Source: Roseateles violae (GTDB lineage: Bacteria > Pseudomonadota > Gammaproteobacteria > Burkholderiales > Burkholderiaceae_C). Taken from it: 64,000 nt of DNA. The translations under genes and the position numbers were made by a program. A model generated the notes under the pieces. It did not search any database. It worked only from the letters and a program-made list of their open reading frames with translations, and was not told the origin of the DNA. The stretch is taken from positions 186,001 through 250,000 of the forward strand of contig NZ_JAUHHC010000003.1 of the NCBI RefSeq assembly GCF_030410485.1, given 5' to 3'. Of this stretch, positions 10,667-19,776 are shown in pieces. Each line of letters begins with the position of its first letter. Positions within the stretch are counted from its first letter, which is position 1.

Positions 10667-11112
10667 AGCACCGCCCCTTCATAGCGAGGACCCTCGTCAC
10701 GTGCCAGGTGCTCCCACTGGGTCAGCCACAGATCGGCGAATGCACGCACCTTTTGACCGGACATCGACATCGCCTCCACATTGGCGATGCTGTCGATCCA
10801 CACCGTCCGCGCACCGAACCATTTGCCCAGTCGCAATGCCGCCACGCCGGGCGCCGCGCCGGTCGTGATCACGACATCCGGCCGCTCCCGCAGCACGATC
10901 AGCGCCATCTCCGCAATCATGCGCAAGAGCTTCCACCGGTCCCAGCGGGTGGCATCGGTCACCCGATAAAAACGGCCATCGGCCACTTGCGAGCGGTAGC
11001 TTTCCTGCACCGTCACATAAGCAATGTCCATATCAGCCCAGGCCTGCCGAATGCGCAGCAGCTGCACCCAATGGCCACCGCCGGAAGCGACCAGCAGCAC
11101 GCGTTTCTTCAT
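10663..11112 (-). CDS. pssD: PssD/Alg14-like glycosyltransferase subunit (membrane-anchoring half)
   Basis: 149 residues matching the Alg14/PssD family. VLLVASGGGHWVQLL at the N-terminus is the family hallmark, followed by TVQESYRSQVADG, RPDVVITTGAAPGVAALRLGKWFG and WIDSIANVEAMS. It has no donor-binding half of its own, which the next gene supplies. Its start overlaps the GT4 stop by 4 bases (ATGA), and its end overlaps pssE. It is expected to recruit the catalytic subunit and the lipid acceptor at the inner membrane. Confidence 0.87.
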   Translation of the reverse strand: MKKRVLLVASGGGHWVQLLRIRQAWADMDIAYVTVQESYRSQVADGRFYRVTDATRWDRWKLLRMIAEMALIVLRERPDVVITTGAAPGVAALRLGKWFGARTVWIDSIANVEAMSMSGQKVRAFADLWLTQWEHLARDEGPRYEGAVL

Positions 11113-12191
11113 CGAGCCCCTCCGTTGGCAGCCACCTCGTAAAACCGCAGCAACTCAGAGGCGATGCGATGATGGTCATGCGCCGACGCGTCCTCCCGGG
11201 CCTGTATCGACAGGCGCAGGCGCAGGTCGTGATCACCGAGGCTCAGCTGCAATGCGGCCGCCAAGCCCTGCCGATCGCCCGGCGCAACCAACAAGCCGTT
11301 TTCACCGTCGCGCAAGACGTCGGGGATCCCGCCTACCCGGCTGGCTACCACGACCACCCCTGCAGCCATCGCCTCCAGAATGCCGATCGGCAGACCTTCG
11401 AAGTAAGAAGGAAGCACGAAGACATCGGCTGCGGCCAGGGCCTGCGCCTTAAGCTGGCCATCGACCCAACCCGACAGCTCATAGCAGTCGGACGGCAGGG
11501 CAAGGCTCTCAGCCAATTGCCTGGCGACATCGAGTTCCCCATCGCCAGCCAGCTGCAAAAAGACGCCGGGCATGCGCTGATGCAACAGCGCGAATGCCTG
11601 CAGCAAATCGTAAGCGCCCTTCTTTTCTCGGACCCGGCCGAGGAAAAGGATACGCCGCCCCGGGCCCGGCCGCGGCGCCTGCCAAGGCGGCAGCACCACC
11701 GGATTCAGCAGCACCGCCAGGTTCGCGGCAGGTTCGATAGCGCGCAGCGCGCTGATCCACGAAGGGGTCAGCACCAGCACCAAGGACGCCCGGGCCAGTG
11801 TGCGCCGCGCCCAGGCCCGCGCCCGGCGGCCGCAATGCGCGGCATAAAAGTCGCTGAACTCGCCGCTATGCAGATGGAAGACATAAGGCACACCGAACAG
11901 CCGGGCCAGCCAGCAAAGTACGGACTTGCGCCAGAAACTGCCCCGCGAGGCACTGTGCACGTGCAGGACGTCGATGCGGCGGAGCGCCAATGTCGCCAGC
12001 AGCCGCAGGACCACTCGCCCGAACGTGCGCAGCTGCGTCAGCGCCGCAGCGCCTTCGTAGGAGGACAGGTAGCAGACCGAACCCTCGTCGAACAGACCGG
12101 CGGCTCGATAAGTCTGAATGACGGCGCTCATGCCGCCCGGCATGCGTTCACCCGGACCGATCATCAGAACACGGCGCGCTCGCCTGTTCAT
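11109..12191 (-). CDS. Glycosyltransferase family 4
   Basis: 360 residues of GT-B fold. The N-terminal domain starts IGPGERMPGGMSAVIQTYR; HVHSASRGSFWRKS and HLHSGEFSDFY are acceptor-side motifs. The C-terminal domain has FLGRVREKKGAYDLLQAF and YFEGLPIGILEAMAAG, the E-x7-E donor-binding motif. It would transfer a nucleotide sugar with retention during repeat-unit assembly. Both ends overlap neighbours by 4 bases (ATGA), showing tight coupling with the acyltransferase before it and pssD after it. Donor and linkage cannot be read from the sequence. Confidence 0.9.
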   Translation of the reverse strand: MNRRARRVLMIGPGERMPGGMSAVIQTYRAAGLFDEGSVCYLSSYEGAAALTQLRTFGRVVLRLLATLALRRIDVLHVHSASRGSFWRKSVLCWLARLFGVPYVFHLHSGEFSDFYAAHCGRRARAWARRTLARASLVLVLTPSWISALRAIEPAANLAVLLNPVVLPPWQAPRPGPGRRILFLGRVREKKGAYDLLQAFALLHQRMPGVFLQLAGDGELDVARQLAESLALPSDCYELSGWVDGQLKAQALAAADVFVLPSYFEGLPIGILEAMAAGVVVVASRVGGIPDVLRDGENGLLVAPGDRQGLAAALQLSLGDHDLRLRLSIQAREDASAHDHHRIASELLRFYEVAANGGAR

Positions 12192-12664
12192 TGCAGATCC
12201 GCGTCCCGTCGGGCCTCGGAGAAGGTCTTGTAGTCGACCACCTCATTGGAGTCCTGGATCCGCACGACCCTGGCCGGAATTCCGACCACTACGGCGTAGT
12301 CCGGAACATCGGACAAAACGACGGCGTTTGCGCCGATGGAGGCCCCGCGCCCGACTCTGATCGGACCCAACACCTTGGCGCCGCTGCCGATCATCGCTCC
12401 GGCACCGATGGTCGGGACGGTCTCATGTCCCGATCGCCCGCCAATGGTGACACCGGTCCCGACGATGACGTCGTCTTCCAGCACGGCCCGTTTGTGCACA
12501 ACAGTTCCCAGGCCGTGGTAGCTGAACACGACTCCCTTTCCCACACGAGTCGACGGGGGCAACACCACCGCAAACAGGATTCTGTTCAAGGCCTTCAGCA
12601 AGTAGGGAAGTACCGGCACGCCGAGGCGCCAGAGCAGATGGGAGAGTCGATAGATCGAAAGCAT
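12188..12664 (-). CDS. Hexapeptide-repeat acyltransferase (serine O-acetyltransferase-like)
   Basis: 158 residues. A short helical N-terminal part (to about residue 40) precedes a left-handed beta-helix region with repeats such as VGKGVVF, LEDDVIVGTGVTIGG, IGAGAMIGSGAKVLG and VGRGASIGANAVVLSDV. It ends with the capping GIPARVVR. This class uses acetyl-CoA. Within a polysaccharide locus it probably O-acetylates a sugar rather than making O-acetylserine, since the N-terminal CysE oligomerisation domain is missing. Its stop overlaps the GT4 start. Confidence 0.82.
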   Translation of the reverse strand: MLSIYRLSHLLWRLGVPVLPYLLKALNRILFAVVLPPSTRVGKGVVFSYHGLGTVVHKRAVLEDDVIVGTGVTIGGRSGHETVPTIGAGAMIGSGAKVLGPIRVGRGASIGANAVVLSDVPDYAVVVGIPARVVRIQDSNEVVDYKTFSEARRDADLQ

Positions 12665-12670
12665 GCGTTC

Positions 12671-13726
12671 TTAGCTCGCTGATTCTCCGGACAGCACCCG
12701 ACCCAGTATGAGCTCGCAAGGATCGCGCGGGGTCGCCAGGCTGCCCAGCAAGGCGGCAGCGGCGAACATATGCCAGGTCGCCAGGGCCCAGCTGGCCTCA
12801 CGCAGAGAGCGCTTGCGCAAGGTCAGGGCCGCCAGCAATAGCACCGGCACAGCGGCTAGGGCCAGCAGTGCAAGCATCCAACCCGCTCCGACGACGCCCA
12901 AAATGCAGGCGACCAAGCCGCCCAGTCCCCAGATGGCAGCGACCAGCAGCACATGGCGCTGCTTGCGGCAGGCCAGACGCCACCACGGCTGGCCCCAGGC
13001 CGCGCGCAGGAAGGCCCCGGTCGCCTGAGCCCGCCCATTGCGCCAGAGGCGTCGCAGCATCGCCCAATTTCCTTCCACATGACCCTCGTGGGTCACGGCC
13101 ACTGCATGGAGCCGCAGCAGGCGCCAACCGGCAGCATTCAGGCGCGCGCCCAGGTCGGCCTCCTCAAACGCGGCCAACCAGCGATTGGCCAGGTAGCCGA
13201 CCTGGTCTACGGCATTGCGCCGGTACAGGCCGCCACCGCCCAGTTCAAGCACCTCCACATCCGCGACCTGCTGCAGTGCTGCGCGGGCACGACGCTTGTC
13301 GTATTCGGTCAGCACACATCTGTCCACCAATCGCCCGCCCACACCGGCCAACCCGGGGTCGTCTGCCAGCCTTTGGAGGGCCAGCGCAAGAAAGCCGGGC
13401 ATCAGCTCCATATCGGCATCCAGCACATAGATGTACTCGCCGCGGGCCTGCTGGAAACCCAGTTGCACGGCCGCACCGCAGCCTCGATCTTCGATCCGCT
13501 GGAACTGGACGATACGGATCGGATAGCGTCGGGCGATCTCCACCGTGCGATCGTTCGACAGCGAGTCGACCAGCAGCACTTCCGCATCCAGGCCCCGGAT
13601 GGCGAGCATCACAGAATCGAGGCAAGCGCCGATGCGGCGCTCTTCGTTCAGTGCCTTGATCAGCACCGAAATCAGCGGCCTGGGCTTGCCCGCCCCGACC
13701 GACGAGTTCTCAACGGTGGCTTGCAT
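12671..13726 (-). CDS. Glycosyltransferase family 2 with C-terminal membrane segments
   Basis: 351 residues. A GT-A domain occupies the first ~230: SVLIKALNEERRIGACLDSV, LLVDSLSNDRTVEIA, and VLDADMELMPGF, which contains the Asp-x-Asp metal and nucleotide site. The last ~100 residues hold about two to three hydrophobic spans (LLVAAIWGLGGLVACILGVV and after) that would dock the enzyme at the inner membrane. It is expected to use an inverting mechanism on a lipid-linked acceptor. It lies 3 bases after the next GT2 gene's stop. Confidence 0.87.
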   Translation of the reverse strand: MQATVENSSVGAGKPRPLISVLIKALNEERRIGACLDSVMLAIRGLDAEVLLVDSLSNDRTVEIARRYPIRIVQFQRIEDRGCGAAVQLGFQQARGEYIYVLDADMELMPGFLALALQRLADDPGLAGVGGRLVDRCVLTEYDKRRARAALQQVADVEVLELGGGGLYRRNAVDQVGYLANRWLAAFEEADLGARLNAAGWRLLRLHAVAVTHEGHVEGNWAMLRRLWRNGRAQATGAFLRAAWGQPWWRLACRKQRHVLLVAAIWGLGGLVACILGVVGAGWMLALLALAAVPVLLLAALTLRKRSLREASWALATWHMFAAAALLGSLATPRDPCELILGRVLSGESAS

Positions 13727-13729
13727 GGG

Positions 13730-14467
13730 TCAATAAAAGGAAAACCTTGTCTTGAGGCGGCGCCGCAGCGCGGCGCGCAAGCGTTGACCCCAACGCCGCG
13801 CCGGATTGCGCCGCCGAACGAGGATCGCCTGCTTCTCCGCCTTGCGCCGGCTCTGGGCCTTGTCGCTCTCGCCGCCGGCACTATAGAAACAGACGGCATT
13901 GGGCACATGCCCATATCCCACGCCCGCATCGATGGCTCGCATCAGCCAGTCCAGATCCGCACAAAGCCTGTACTGCGTGTCGAATCCCCCGACTTGTTCG
14001 AACGCGCTTCTGCTGGCAAGAATCGTCTGATGGCACACCATCTCGCATCCGATCGAGCCTTCATCGAGATGAGCCTGGCCTTTGATCACCGCTCGATCAC
14101 CGTCGATGACGATGGCGTCGCCATAGACGAGGCCCAGGCGCTCCTCCGTTTGCAACTTGCGCGCGAGCGCACCGAGCGCGTCCTCATGAGCAAACCAGTC
14201 GTCCGCATTCAGGAACAGGATCGCGTCTCCGGTGCTGAGACCGATGGCCTTGTTCATCGCGTCGTAGATGCCAGCATCCGGGCCGGAATAAATGCGCACA
14301 TCGGGAATCGAAGCGGCCTTCACGAGGGCCAGCGTGCCATCGGTGGAACCTCCGTCCACCACCAAATGCTCCAGATCCGGCCAACGCTGCAGCCTTACCG
14401 ACTCGCAACACCGACGAATATGTTTCTCCGCATTCAGACAGACCGTGACGACAGTGATCTTCATCAT
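13730..14467 (-). CDS. Glycosyltransferase family 2 (WcaA-like)
   Basis: 245 residues from paired ATG codons at 14467 and 14464. The frame extends to 14833, but that part is non-coding and runs against the Wzy gene. Motifs are KITVVTVCLNAEKHIRRCC, VDGGSTDGTLALV, GPDAGIYDAMNKAIGLSTGD and LFLNADDWF with the acidic donor site, then LCADLDWLMRA. The C-terminal ~40 residues are very basic (Arg/Lys-rich), perhaps for membrane contact. It is a soluble GT-A transferase that adds one sugar of the repeat unit. The donor is not identifiable. The gap to the Wzy stop is 77 bases. Confidence 0.88.
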   Translation of the reverse strand: MMKITVVTVCLNAEKHIRRCCESVRLQRWPDLEHLVVDGGSTDGTLALVKAASIPDVRIYSGPDAGIYDAMNKAIGLSTGDAILFLNADDWFAHEDALGALARKLQTEERLGLVYGDAIVIDGDRAVIKGQAHLDEGSIGCEMVCHQTILASRSAFEQVGGFDTQYRLCADLDWLMRAIDAGVGYGHVPNAVCFYSAGGESDKAQSRRKAEKQAILVRRRNPARRWGQRLRAALRRRLKTRFSFY

Positions 14468-14544
14468 TGCCTTGCCGGCTTGATGGTTAACACAGGAACG
14501 GCCTGGGGCGTGGCCCGGCTGGAGACTGGCGTCGGCATGGACCC

Positions 14545-16071
14545 TCAGCGGCCCGACAAGCCCGGCCGCTGTGGCGCGCCGAACTGGCGAATGACCATCA
14601 GCACAAGGGTAAAAGCCATGATGACCAGCAACTGCAGCTGTGGCGTGCCGACCAGGTCGGCGTTGTAGGGCAAGCCCAGCAGGGCCACCACCAACACCGC
14701 CGTCGAGAACTGACACGCGATCAAGGCTTCCTTGGCATCCGCCGGCAGCAGGCGCCTGGCCTTGGCAGCCAATCGCAGACCGGCCAGCAGCAGGCCGACC
14801 ACCAGGCCCGCGCCCAAGGCCCCGGTTTCCCATAGCAGCACGGCCAGTGAAGAGCGGCCGATCTTGAAACGATATTTGACCGCCACCTCACCCGGGAAAA
14901 AGCCGATCCGTGAGCTGCCGATGCCGTGTCCTATCACGGTCCGCAAGGGGTCGGTACGCAGGCTGTTTTCCTTGGCCCAGAACTTCAGCGCAGAGATCCG
15001 GCTCATCTCGCCGGTTGTCATATCGATCTGCTCCGAGTCAAGATTGCGCTCGACGATGACGCTGACGTACTTGCCAAAGCCGCCGTATGTCTTGGCGCCA
15101 GGCGGCTCGAACATCTTCCAGTAGGCGTAAAGGAACACGGGGATGAGGGCGCACACAAGCACCAGGCTCATGAGCAGCATGGGCCGGCGAAGCGTTTCTC
15201 GCAGGCCGAAGAAAGCGAGCACCACCAAGGGGGAGACAAGCACAACATACTTGACCTCCGCGAGACCGATCGCGGCAAGACCGGCCGCGATCACCGCGAG
15301 CGCCGCGTACCAAGACATAAGACCGTGGCGGAATCTGGCAAAGGCGTAGACCACCACCACCAAGGAGAACATGCCCATTGCACCGCTGGCCCCGCCACCC
15401 TCCGCATTGCCGCCGAACAGCCCGACAACGGCATCATGGGTGGTGAATCTCGTGCTTCGCGACACGAAGAAGTGCTGATAAAGCACCAAGGGGAACTGGA
15501 TCAAGATCAGGGCCGGCAGCAAACGCAACCAGACGAGGGCCTTGTCCAGTTCCAGGCGCGACACCAGCGCCAGGGCCAACAGACCCAGCAACCAGAAATA
15601 GTCCCGGGTCGCCAGGATGAACTGCACGCCGCCGCTGGCATTCACGGCGAGCGAGAAGAGCACCAGCAGCAGAAAGGCGCCGCCCATCAGTTTGGATCCA
15701 CCGACACCGGCCATAGGCGCCGCCTTTTGGCCACGTCCCAGCTGCGCAACCGGCGCCATGATCATGGCCTTCACGGCCATCGCAAGGCCGAGCAGATAGG
15801 GAAGCCAGAAAAGCTTGGGAATCCGGCCCAGCGACTCGGCCGGCCCCACAAGCGCAAAGGTGAGCAGCACCAGCGCCACCGCGAGCCAGGCGGCCGGGAC
15901 CGCAAAGATGATCACCCCGCCCCCGAGCAGCAGCATCAGGAGCGCGAAGCCCGGCAGCGGCGCGATCATCAGCACGCCCATGAACAGCAAGAGCAGGATG
16001 GCGCCGCAAAGCCAAAAAAGAATAAGCCGCAGCGGCGATACCGGGCTCGGGTAGCTGGACCTAGACAACAT
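14545..16071 (-). CDS. O-antigen polymerase/ligase-like membrane protein (Wzy candidate)
   Basis: 508 residues with about 11-12 predicted membrane spans and one long periplasmic loop near residues 310-400. The loop contains YGGFGKYVSVIVERN and a GHGIGSSRIGFFPGE motif, similar in place to the Wzy_C region. The fold matches O-antigen polymerases rather than transporters, and it is the only such protein in this locus. It would polymerise flipped repeat units on the periplasmic face. It lies between fcl (27-base gap) and the GT2 genes. Polymerase is favoured over ligase because the locus makes an exported polymer, but sequence alone cannot separate them. Confidence 0.8.
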   Translation of the reverse strand: MLSRSSYPSPVSPLRLILFWLCGAILLLLFMGVLMIAPLPGFALLMLLLGGGVIIFAVPAAWLAVALVLLTFALVGPAESLGRIPKLFWLPYLLGLAMAVKAMIMAPVAQLGRGQKAAPMAGVGGSKLMGGAFLLLVLFSLAVNASGGVQFILATRDYFWLLGLLALALVSRLELDKALVWLRLLPALILIQFPLVLYQHFFVSRSTRFTTHDAVVGLFGGNAEGGGASGAMGMFSLVVVVYAFARFRHGLMSWYAALAVIAAGLAAIGLAEVKYVVLVSPLVVLAFFGLRETLRRPMLLMSLVLVCALIPVFLYAYWKMFEPPGAKTYGGFGKYVSVIVERNLDSEQIDMTTGEMSRISALKFWAKENSLRTDPLRTVIGHGIGSSRIGFFPGEVAVKYRFKIGRSSLAVLLWETGALGAGLVVGLLLAGLRLAAKARRLLPADAKEALIACQFSTAVLVVALLGLPYNADLVGTPQLQLLVIMAFTLVLMVIRQFGAPQRPGLSGR

Positions 16072-16098
16072 GGCCGGTTCCGAAAAAGTGCTTTGCGA

Positions 16099-17028
16099 TC
16101 ATGAGCGGGCAAGCCAATCCTGATGGGCGAACCGAATACCATCGCGGAGCTTGGTCTTGGCCGACCAGCCTAGCGCCGCCAATCTGTTCACATCAAGCAG
16201 CTTGCGCGGCGTTCCATCCGGCTTGCTGCTGTCGTAAACGATGCGACCCTGGAAGCCGACCACCTGCATCACCGTCTCGGCCAGCTCGCGGATCGTTACG
16301 TCCTCGCCGGTGCCGATATTGACCAAGGGGCCGTCGTAGCCCTGCTCCATCAGATGCACACAGGCGTCGGCCAGATCGTCGACATAGAGGAACTCGCGCC
16401 GCGGCGTGCCGCTGCCCCAGACGACGTACTCGGCGTCGCCGCGCAGCTTGGCCTCGTGCGCCTTGCGGATCAGCGCGGGCAGCACATGGCTGTTGGCGAG
16501 GTCGTAGTTGTCGTTGGGCCCGTACAGATTGGTCGGCATCACGCTGACGTACTGCCGGCCGTATTGCGCGTTGTAGGCCTCGCAGAGCTTGATGCCGGCG
16601 ATCTTGGCGATCGCATAGGGTTCGTTGGTCGGCTCCAGCGGGCCGGTCAGCAGATAGTCTTCGCGGATCGGCTGCGGACAGTCGCGTGGGTAGATGCAGC
16701 TGGAGCCGAGAAACATCAGGCGCTGCACGCCGGCCGCGTGGGCCCCGTGGATCAGGTTCGCCTCGATCATCAGGTTCTGATAGAGGAAATCGGCGCGGTA
16801 GACGTTGTTGGCCTGGATGCCGCCGACCTTGGCGGCAGCAATGAAGATGTAATCGGGCCGGTGTTCAACTAGGAAGGCGGCAACGGCAGCCTGATCGAGC
16901 AGCTCCAACGTGTCGCGGCCGGCGGTGATCAGATTTGTGTAGCCACCGGCCTGCAGTCGGCGCAGCAGGGCCGAGCCGACCATGCCGCGGTGGCCGGTGA
17001 CGAAGATGCGGGCCTTCTTGTCCATCAT
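16099..17028 (-). CDS. fcl: GDP-L-fucose synthase
   Basis: 309 residues from the ATG at 17028, which lies 13 bases after the gmd stop; the longer frame to 17076 would run into gmd. Motifs are VTGHRGMVGSALLRRL, IFIAAAKVGGIQANN, FLGSSCIYPRDCPQPI, YAIAKIAGIKLCEAYN (catalytic Tyr/Lys) and MPTNLYGPNDNYD. It performs the epimerase and reductase steps from GDP-4-keto-6-deoxymannose to GDP-L-fucose. The length is typical. Together with gmd and the upstream manC it completes GDP-fucose supply. Confidence 0.96.
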   Translation of the reverse strand: MMDKKARIFVTGHRGMVGSALLRRLQAGGYTNLITAGRDTLELLDQAAVAAFLVEHRPDYIFIAAAKVGGIQANNVYRADFLYQNLMIEANLIHGAHAAGVQRLMFLGSSCIYPRDCPQPIREDYLLTGPLEPTNEPYAIAKIAGIKLCEAYNAQYGRQYVSVMPTNLYGPNDNYDLANSHVLPALIRKAHEAKLRGDAEYVVWGSGTPRREFLYVDDLADACVHLMEQGYDGPLVNIGTGEDVTIRELAETVMQVVGFQGRIVYDSSKPDGTPRKLLDVNRLAALGWSAKTKLRDGIRFAHQDWLARS

Positions 17029-17041
17029 GCCGCCGCCCCGT

Positions 17042-18163
17042 TCACTCGTTGTAGTCGTAGGCCTGGAAGCCGGCAATCTTGACCAGGCTGTCGCGCCGCG
17101 CGGCCGTGTAGTCGGCCTGCACCATTTCGGCGACCAACTCCTTCAGCGTAGTCTTCGGCTCCCAGCCCAGCTTGGCCTTGGCCTTGCTCGGGTCGCCCAG
17201 CAGCGTCTCGACTTCCGTCGGCCGGAAGTAGCGCGGGTCGACCCGCACGATCACGTCGCCGACCTTGCACCTGGCCTTGTCGCCGCTCACCGATTTGACG
17301 ACGCCGATCTCGTTGACGCCCTCGCCCTCGAAGGCGACGGTGATGCCCAGCTCCTGGGCAGCGAACTCGACGAACTGGCGCACGCTGTACTGCACGCCGG
17401 TGGCGATGACGAAGTCCTCCGGCTGTTCCTGCTGCAGCATCAGCCACTGCATCTCGACGTAGTCCTTGGCATGGCCCCAGTCGCGCAGCGCGCTCATATT
17501 GCCCAGGTACAGGCAGTCCTGCAGGCCCAGCGAGATGCGCGTGATCGCTCGGGTGATCTTGCGGGTGACGAAGGTCTCGCCGCGCAGCGGGCTCTCGTGG
17601 TTGAACAGGATGCCGTTGCAGGCGTAGAGGCCATAGGCTTCGCGGTAGTTGACCGTGATCCAGTAGGCGTACATCTTGGCCACCGCATAGGGGCTGCGCG
17701 GATAGAAGGGCGTGGTCTCCTTCTGCGGAATCTCCTGCACCAGGCCATAGAGCTCGCTGGTGCTGGCCTGGTAGAAACGGGTCTTCTTCTCCAGCCCCAG
17801 GATGCGGATCGCCTCCAGGATGCGCAAGGTGCCGATGCCGTCGGCATTGGCGGTGTACTCGGGCGTTTCGAAGGAAACCGCCACATGGCTCATCGCCGCG
17901 AGGTTGTAGATCTCGTCGGGCTGCACCTGCTGGATGATGCGGATCAGATTGGTCGAGTCGGTCAGGTCGCCGTAGTGCAGCTTGAAGCGCTGGTGGTCCA
18001 CATGCGGGTCCTGGTACAGGTGGTCGACGCGGTCGGTGTTGAACAGCGAGGAACGGCGCTTGATGCCGTGCACCTCATAGCCCTTGTCCAGCAGCAGTTC
18101 GGCCAGATAGGCGCCGTCCTGGCCGGTCACGCCGGTAATCAATGCAACTTTGGGTCCTGCCAC
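17042..18163 (-). CDS. gmd: GDP-mannose 4,6-dehydratase
   Basis: 373 residues with the NADP-binding [16 protein letters not shown] from residue 10, then [33 protein letters not shown] (catalytic Thr/Ser-Glu equivalent), [20 protein letters not shown] and [15 protein letters not shown]. The start codon is GTG at 18163. It dehydrates GDP-D-mannose to GDP-4-keto-6-deoxy-D-mannose. It is followed 13 bases later by fcl, and it begins 9 bases after the epsI stop, inside the same minus-strand operon. Confidence 0.96.
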   Translation of the reverse strand: MAGPKVALITGVTGQDGAYLAELLLDKGYEVHGIKRRSSLFNTDRVDHLYQDPHVDHQRFKLHYGDLTDSTNLIRIIQQVQPDEIYNLAAMSHVAVSFETPEYTANADGIGTLRILEAIRILGLEKKTRFYQASTSELYGLVQEIPQKETTPFYPRSPYAVAKMYAYWITVNYREAYGLYACNGILFNHESPLRGETFVTRKITRAITRISLGLQDCLYLGNMSALRDWGHAKDYVEMQWLMLQQEQPEDFVIATGVQYSVRQFVEFAAQELGITVAFEGEGVNEIGVVKSVSGDKARCKVGDVIVRVDPRYFRPTEVETLLGDPSKAKAKLGWEPKTTLKELVAEMVQADYTAARRDSLVKIAGFQAYDYNE

Positions 18164-18172
18164 AACACGCCT

Positions 18173-18868
18173 TCAGGTTTTCAAATGACTGCCAAAAACA
18201 TGCGAGACGAAGTTCTGCGGCATGCTCTGCCGCAGTTCCGCGATGAATTTCGACTGCACGGCATAGGCGCTTTTCTCGTCCGGATTGATGGTGGACACGC
18301 GCACCAGCATGCCGTCTGGGATGATGCCGCGCAGGCCGTAGCGAAGTTGAATCAGTTTCTGATCCTGGCCTGTCACCGCCGTGTATTCGCCGACGGCGAA
18401 CCAGAAGGTCACCGGCTCGATCCGGTTGTTCAGCTTGGCCACCATGCGGCGCACGCCCAGGGCTCCATCGGGGAGGGCCAACGTGTCGCTGCGGTTCGAG
18501 ACGATGTCGAAACCCTGGGCGGGATAGCAGACGTCTGGTCGGTGCGCGCGAGTGGCATCTGACTGGTCGCCACCATAGGCGACCGAAAGCATGACCCGTA
18601 CCCCTTCGGAATTGACATAAGTCCGCGTCAGCGTTTGCGCGTAGAGCTTGTCCAACAAGGCCTTCACATCCGGCGCGACGATGCCCACCGGTTGGTTCTC
18701 ATCGAGTCGCCAGGAGCCTACCCGGGTCGGGAACATCTGTTCCAGATTGACCTTCTGGCGCTGGTCGGCCAAATGGATCGTCGGCCGGCCTACATGACCC
18801 AGCACCGAGGCCGTCAGCAGGCACAGCGAAACGGCGACCGCGTGGAAGCGTAGCTTGCCGAGCTTCAT
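18173..18868 (-). CDS. epsI: EpsI family protein, exosortase B-associated
   Basis: 231 residues from the ATG at 18868, which overlaps the exosortase stop by 4 bases; upstream residues in frame only shadow xrtB. A signal peptide or membrane anchor covers residues 1-25 (LRFHAVAVSLCLLTASVLG). The body shows the EpsI-type motifs FPTRVGSW, SVAYGGDQSDATRAHRPDVCYPAQGF and the FWFAVGEYTAV region. The HRP.VCYPAQG stretch is the conserved core. EpsI proteins are periplasmic partners of exosortases with no settled biochemical role. The gene directly follows xrtB in the methanolan-type order. Confidence 0.88.
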   Translation of the reverse strand: MKLGKLRFHAVAVSLCLLTASVLGHVGRPTIHLADQRQKVNLEQMFPTRVGSWRLDENQPVGIVAPDVKALLDKLYAQTLTRTYVNSEGVRVMLSVAYGGDQSDATRAHRPDVCYPAQGFDIVSNRSDTLALPDGALGVRRMVAKLNNRIEPVTFWFAVGEYTAVTGQDQKLIQLRYGLRGIIPDGMLVRVSTINPDEKSAYAVQSKFIAELRQSMPQNFVSHVFGSHLKT

Positions 18869-19746
18869 CGCGCGCCCCTCCGCTCGGCCCTGAAGAAATA
18901 GCCAAGCAGCTTGTCCGCCACCAACATGAAGACCAGGGCAACCATGAACAGCACCATGCCGGCGAAACCATGGACGAAACCCTGGCCGGCCGCGTCGCCG
19001 AAGTAATAGGTCACCAGCACCAGAATCATCACCCGGCAGATATTGGCGACGAAGGCGATCGGAATCAGCAGCAGCGCCAGTGCGATATTGCGACCGGCCG
19101 AGGTGTAGCGCATCAGGTTCATGTACAGCATGCCCAAGGCCTCGAGCGTGAACATCGAGTTCAGACCGGCGCAGGCATCCGCTACCAGCAACTGGTACTG
19201 GCCGATCGTCAGCATGACGCCCGAGCGGCCGACCGGATAGCCGAGCAGGTACAGCAAGGAACTGGCGACCGAGGACACGGCCGTCTTCAGCGGCGAGGTG
19301 ACGGCCGCGACCAGCGCCTCCGGCAGCGGCACCATGAACAACAGGAAGAACAGCGGAAACCAGATCAGCCGCAGCGCGGCCCAGCCTTTGAAGATCAAGG
19401 CCAGAGCCGCCAACACGACGATCTGCGAGCCCATGCCAAAGATCCAGATGTCCTGCGACCGACCCACGGCGAAGAGCAAGCCAGCGAAGATCAGCAGACC
19501 ATAGCCGACAGCGCTCGCGGGCCGCGACTCCAAGCCTGCCAGTTGGTGCCGCGCGCTGTACAGCAGCCACATGCTAACGGCGAAGATGATCGGGCCATGG
19601 CCCTGCTCATCGCTGCGCCATATCGTCTGACTCAATTCCCAGTAGACCGGGCCGTAGACGATCAGCAGTGCCGCCGCCACCATGAGCGCGGAAGGCGCGT
19701 CGACCCCCGTCGGCAGCCAGGGCTGGGCCCGCTTGGGCGATGTCAT
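18865..19746 (-). CDS. xrtB: Exosortase B (transpeptidase-like membrane protease)
   Basis: 293 residues from the ATG at 19746; a TTG at 19764 would add six residues. About eight membrane spans carry the exosortase catalytic set: Cys192 in LLVADACAGLNSMF, Arg238 in NICRVM and His259 in GFVHGFAG. The C-terminal RAERRGAR is cytosolic and basic. Exosortases cut and process PEP-CTERM proteins at the inner membrane, and the subtype B accompanies EpsD-G polysaccharide genes. Its stop overlaps the epsI start. No PEP-CTERM protein is encoded in this window, so its targets must lie elsewhere. Confidence 0.92.
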   Translation of the reverse strand: MTSPKRAQPWLPTGVDAPSALMVAAALLIVYGPVYWELSQTIWRSDEQGHGPIIFAVSMWLLYSARHQLAGLESRPASAVGYGLLIFAGLLFAVGRSQDIWIFGMGSQIVVLAALALIFKGWAALRLIWFPLFFLLFMVPLPEALVAAVTSPLKTAVSSVASSLLYLLGYPVGRSGVMLTIGQYQLLVADACAGLNSMFTLEALGMLYMNLMRYTSAGRNIALALLLIPIAFVANICRVMILVLVTYYFGDAAGQGFVHGFAGMVLFMVALVFMLVADKLLGYFFRAERRGAR

Positions 19747-19776
19747 CACGCGATCGCTCGGCAAGATCGGCCCCGA

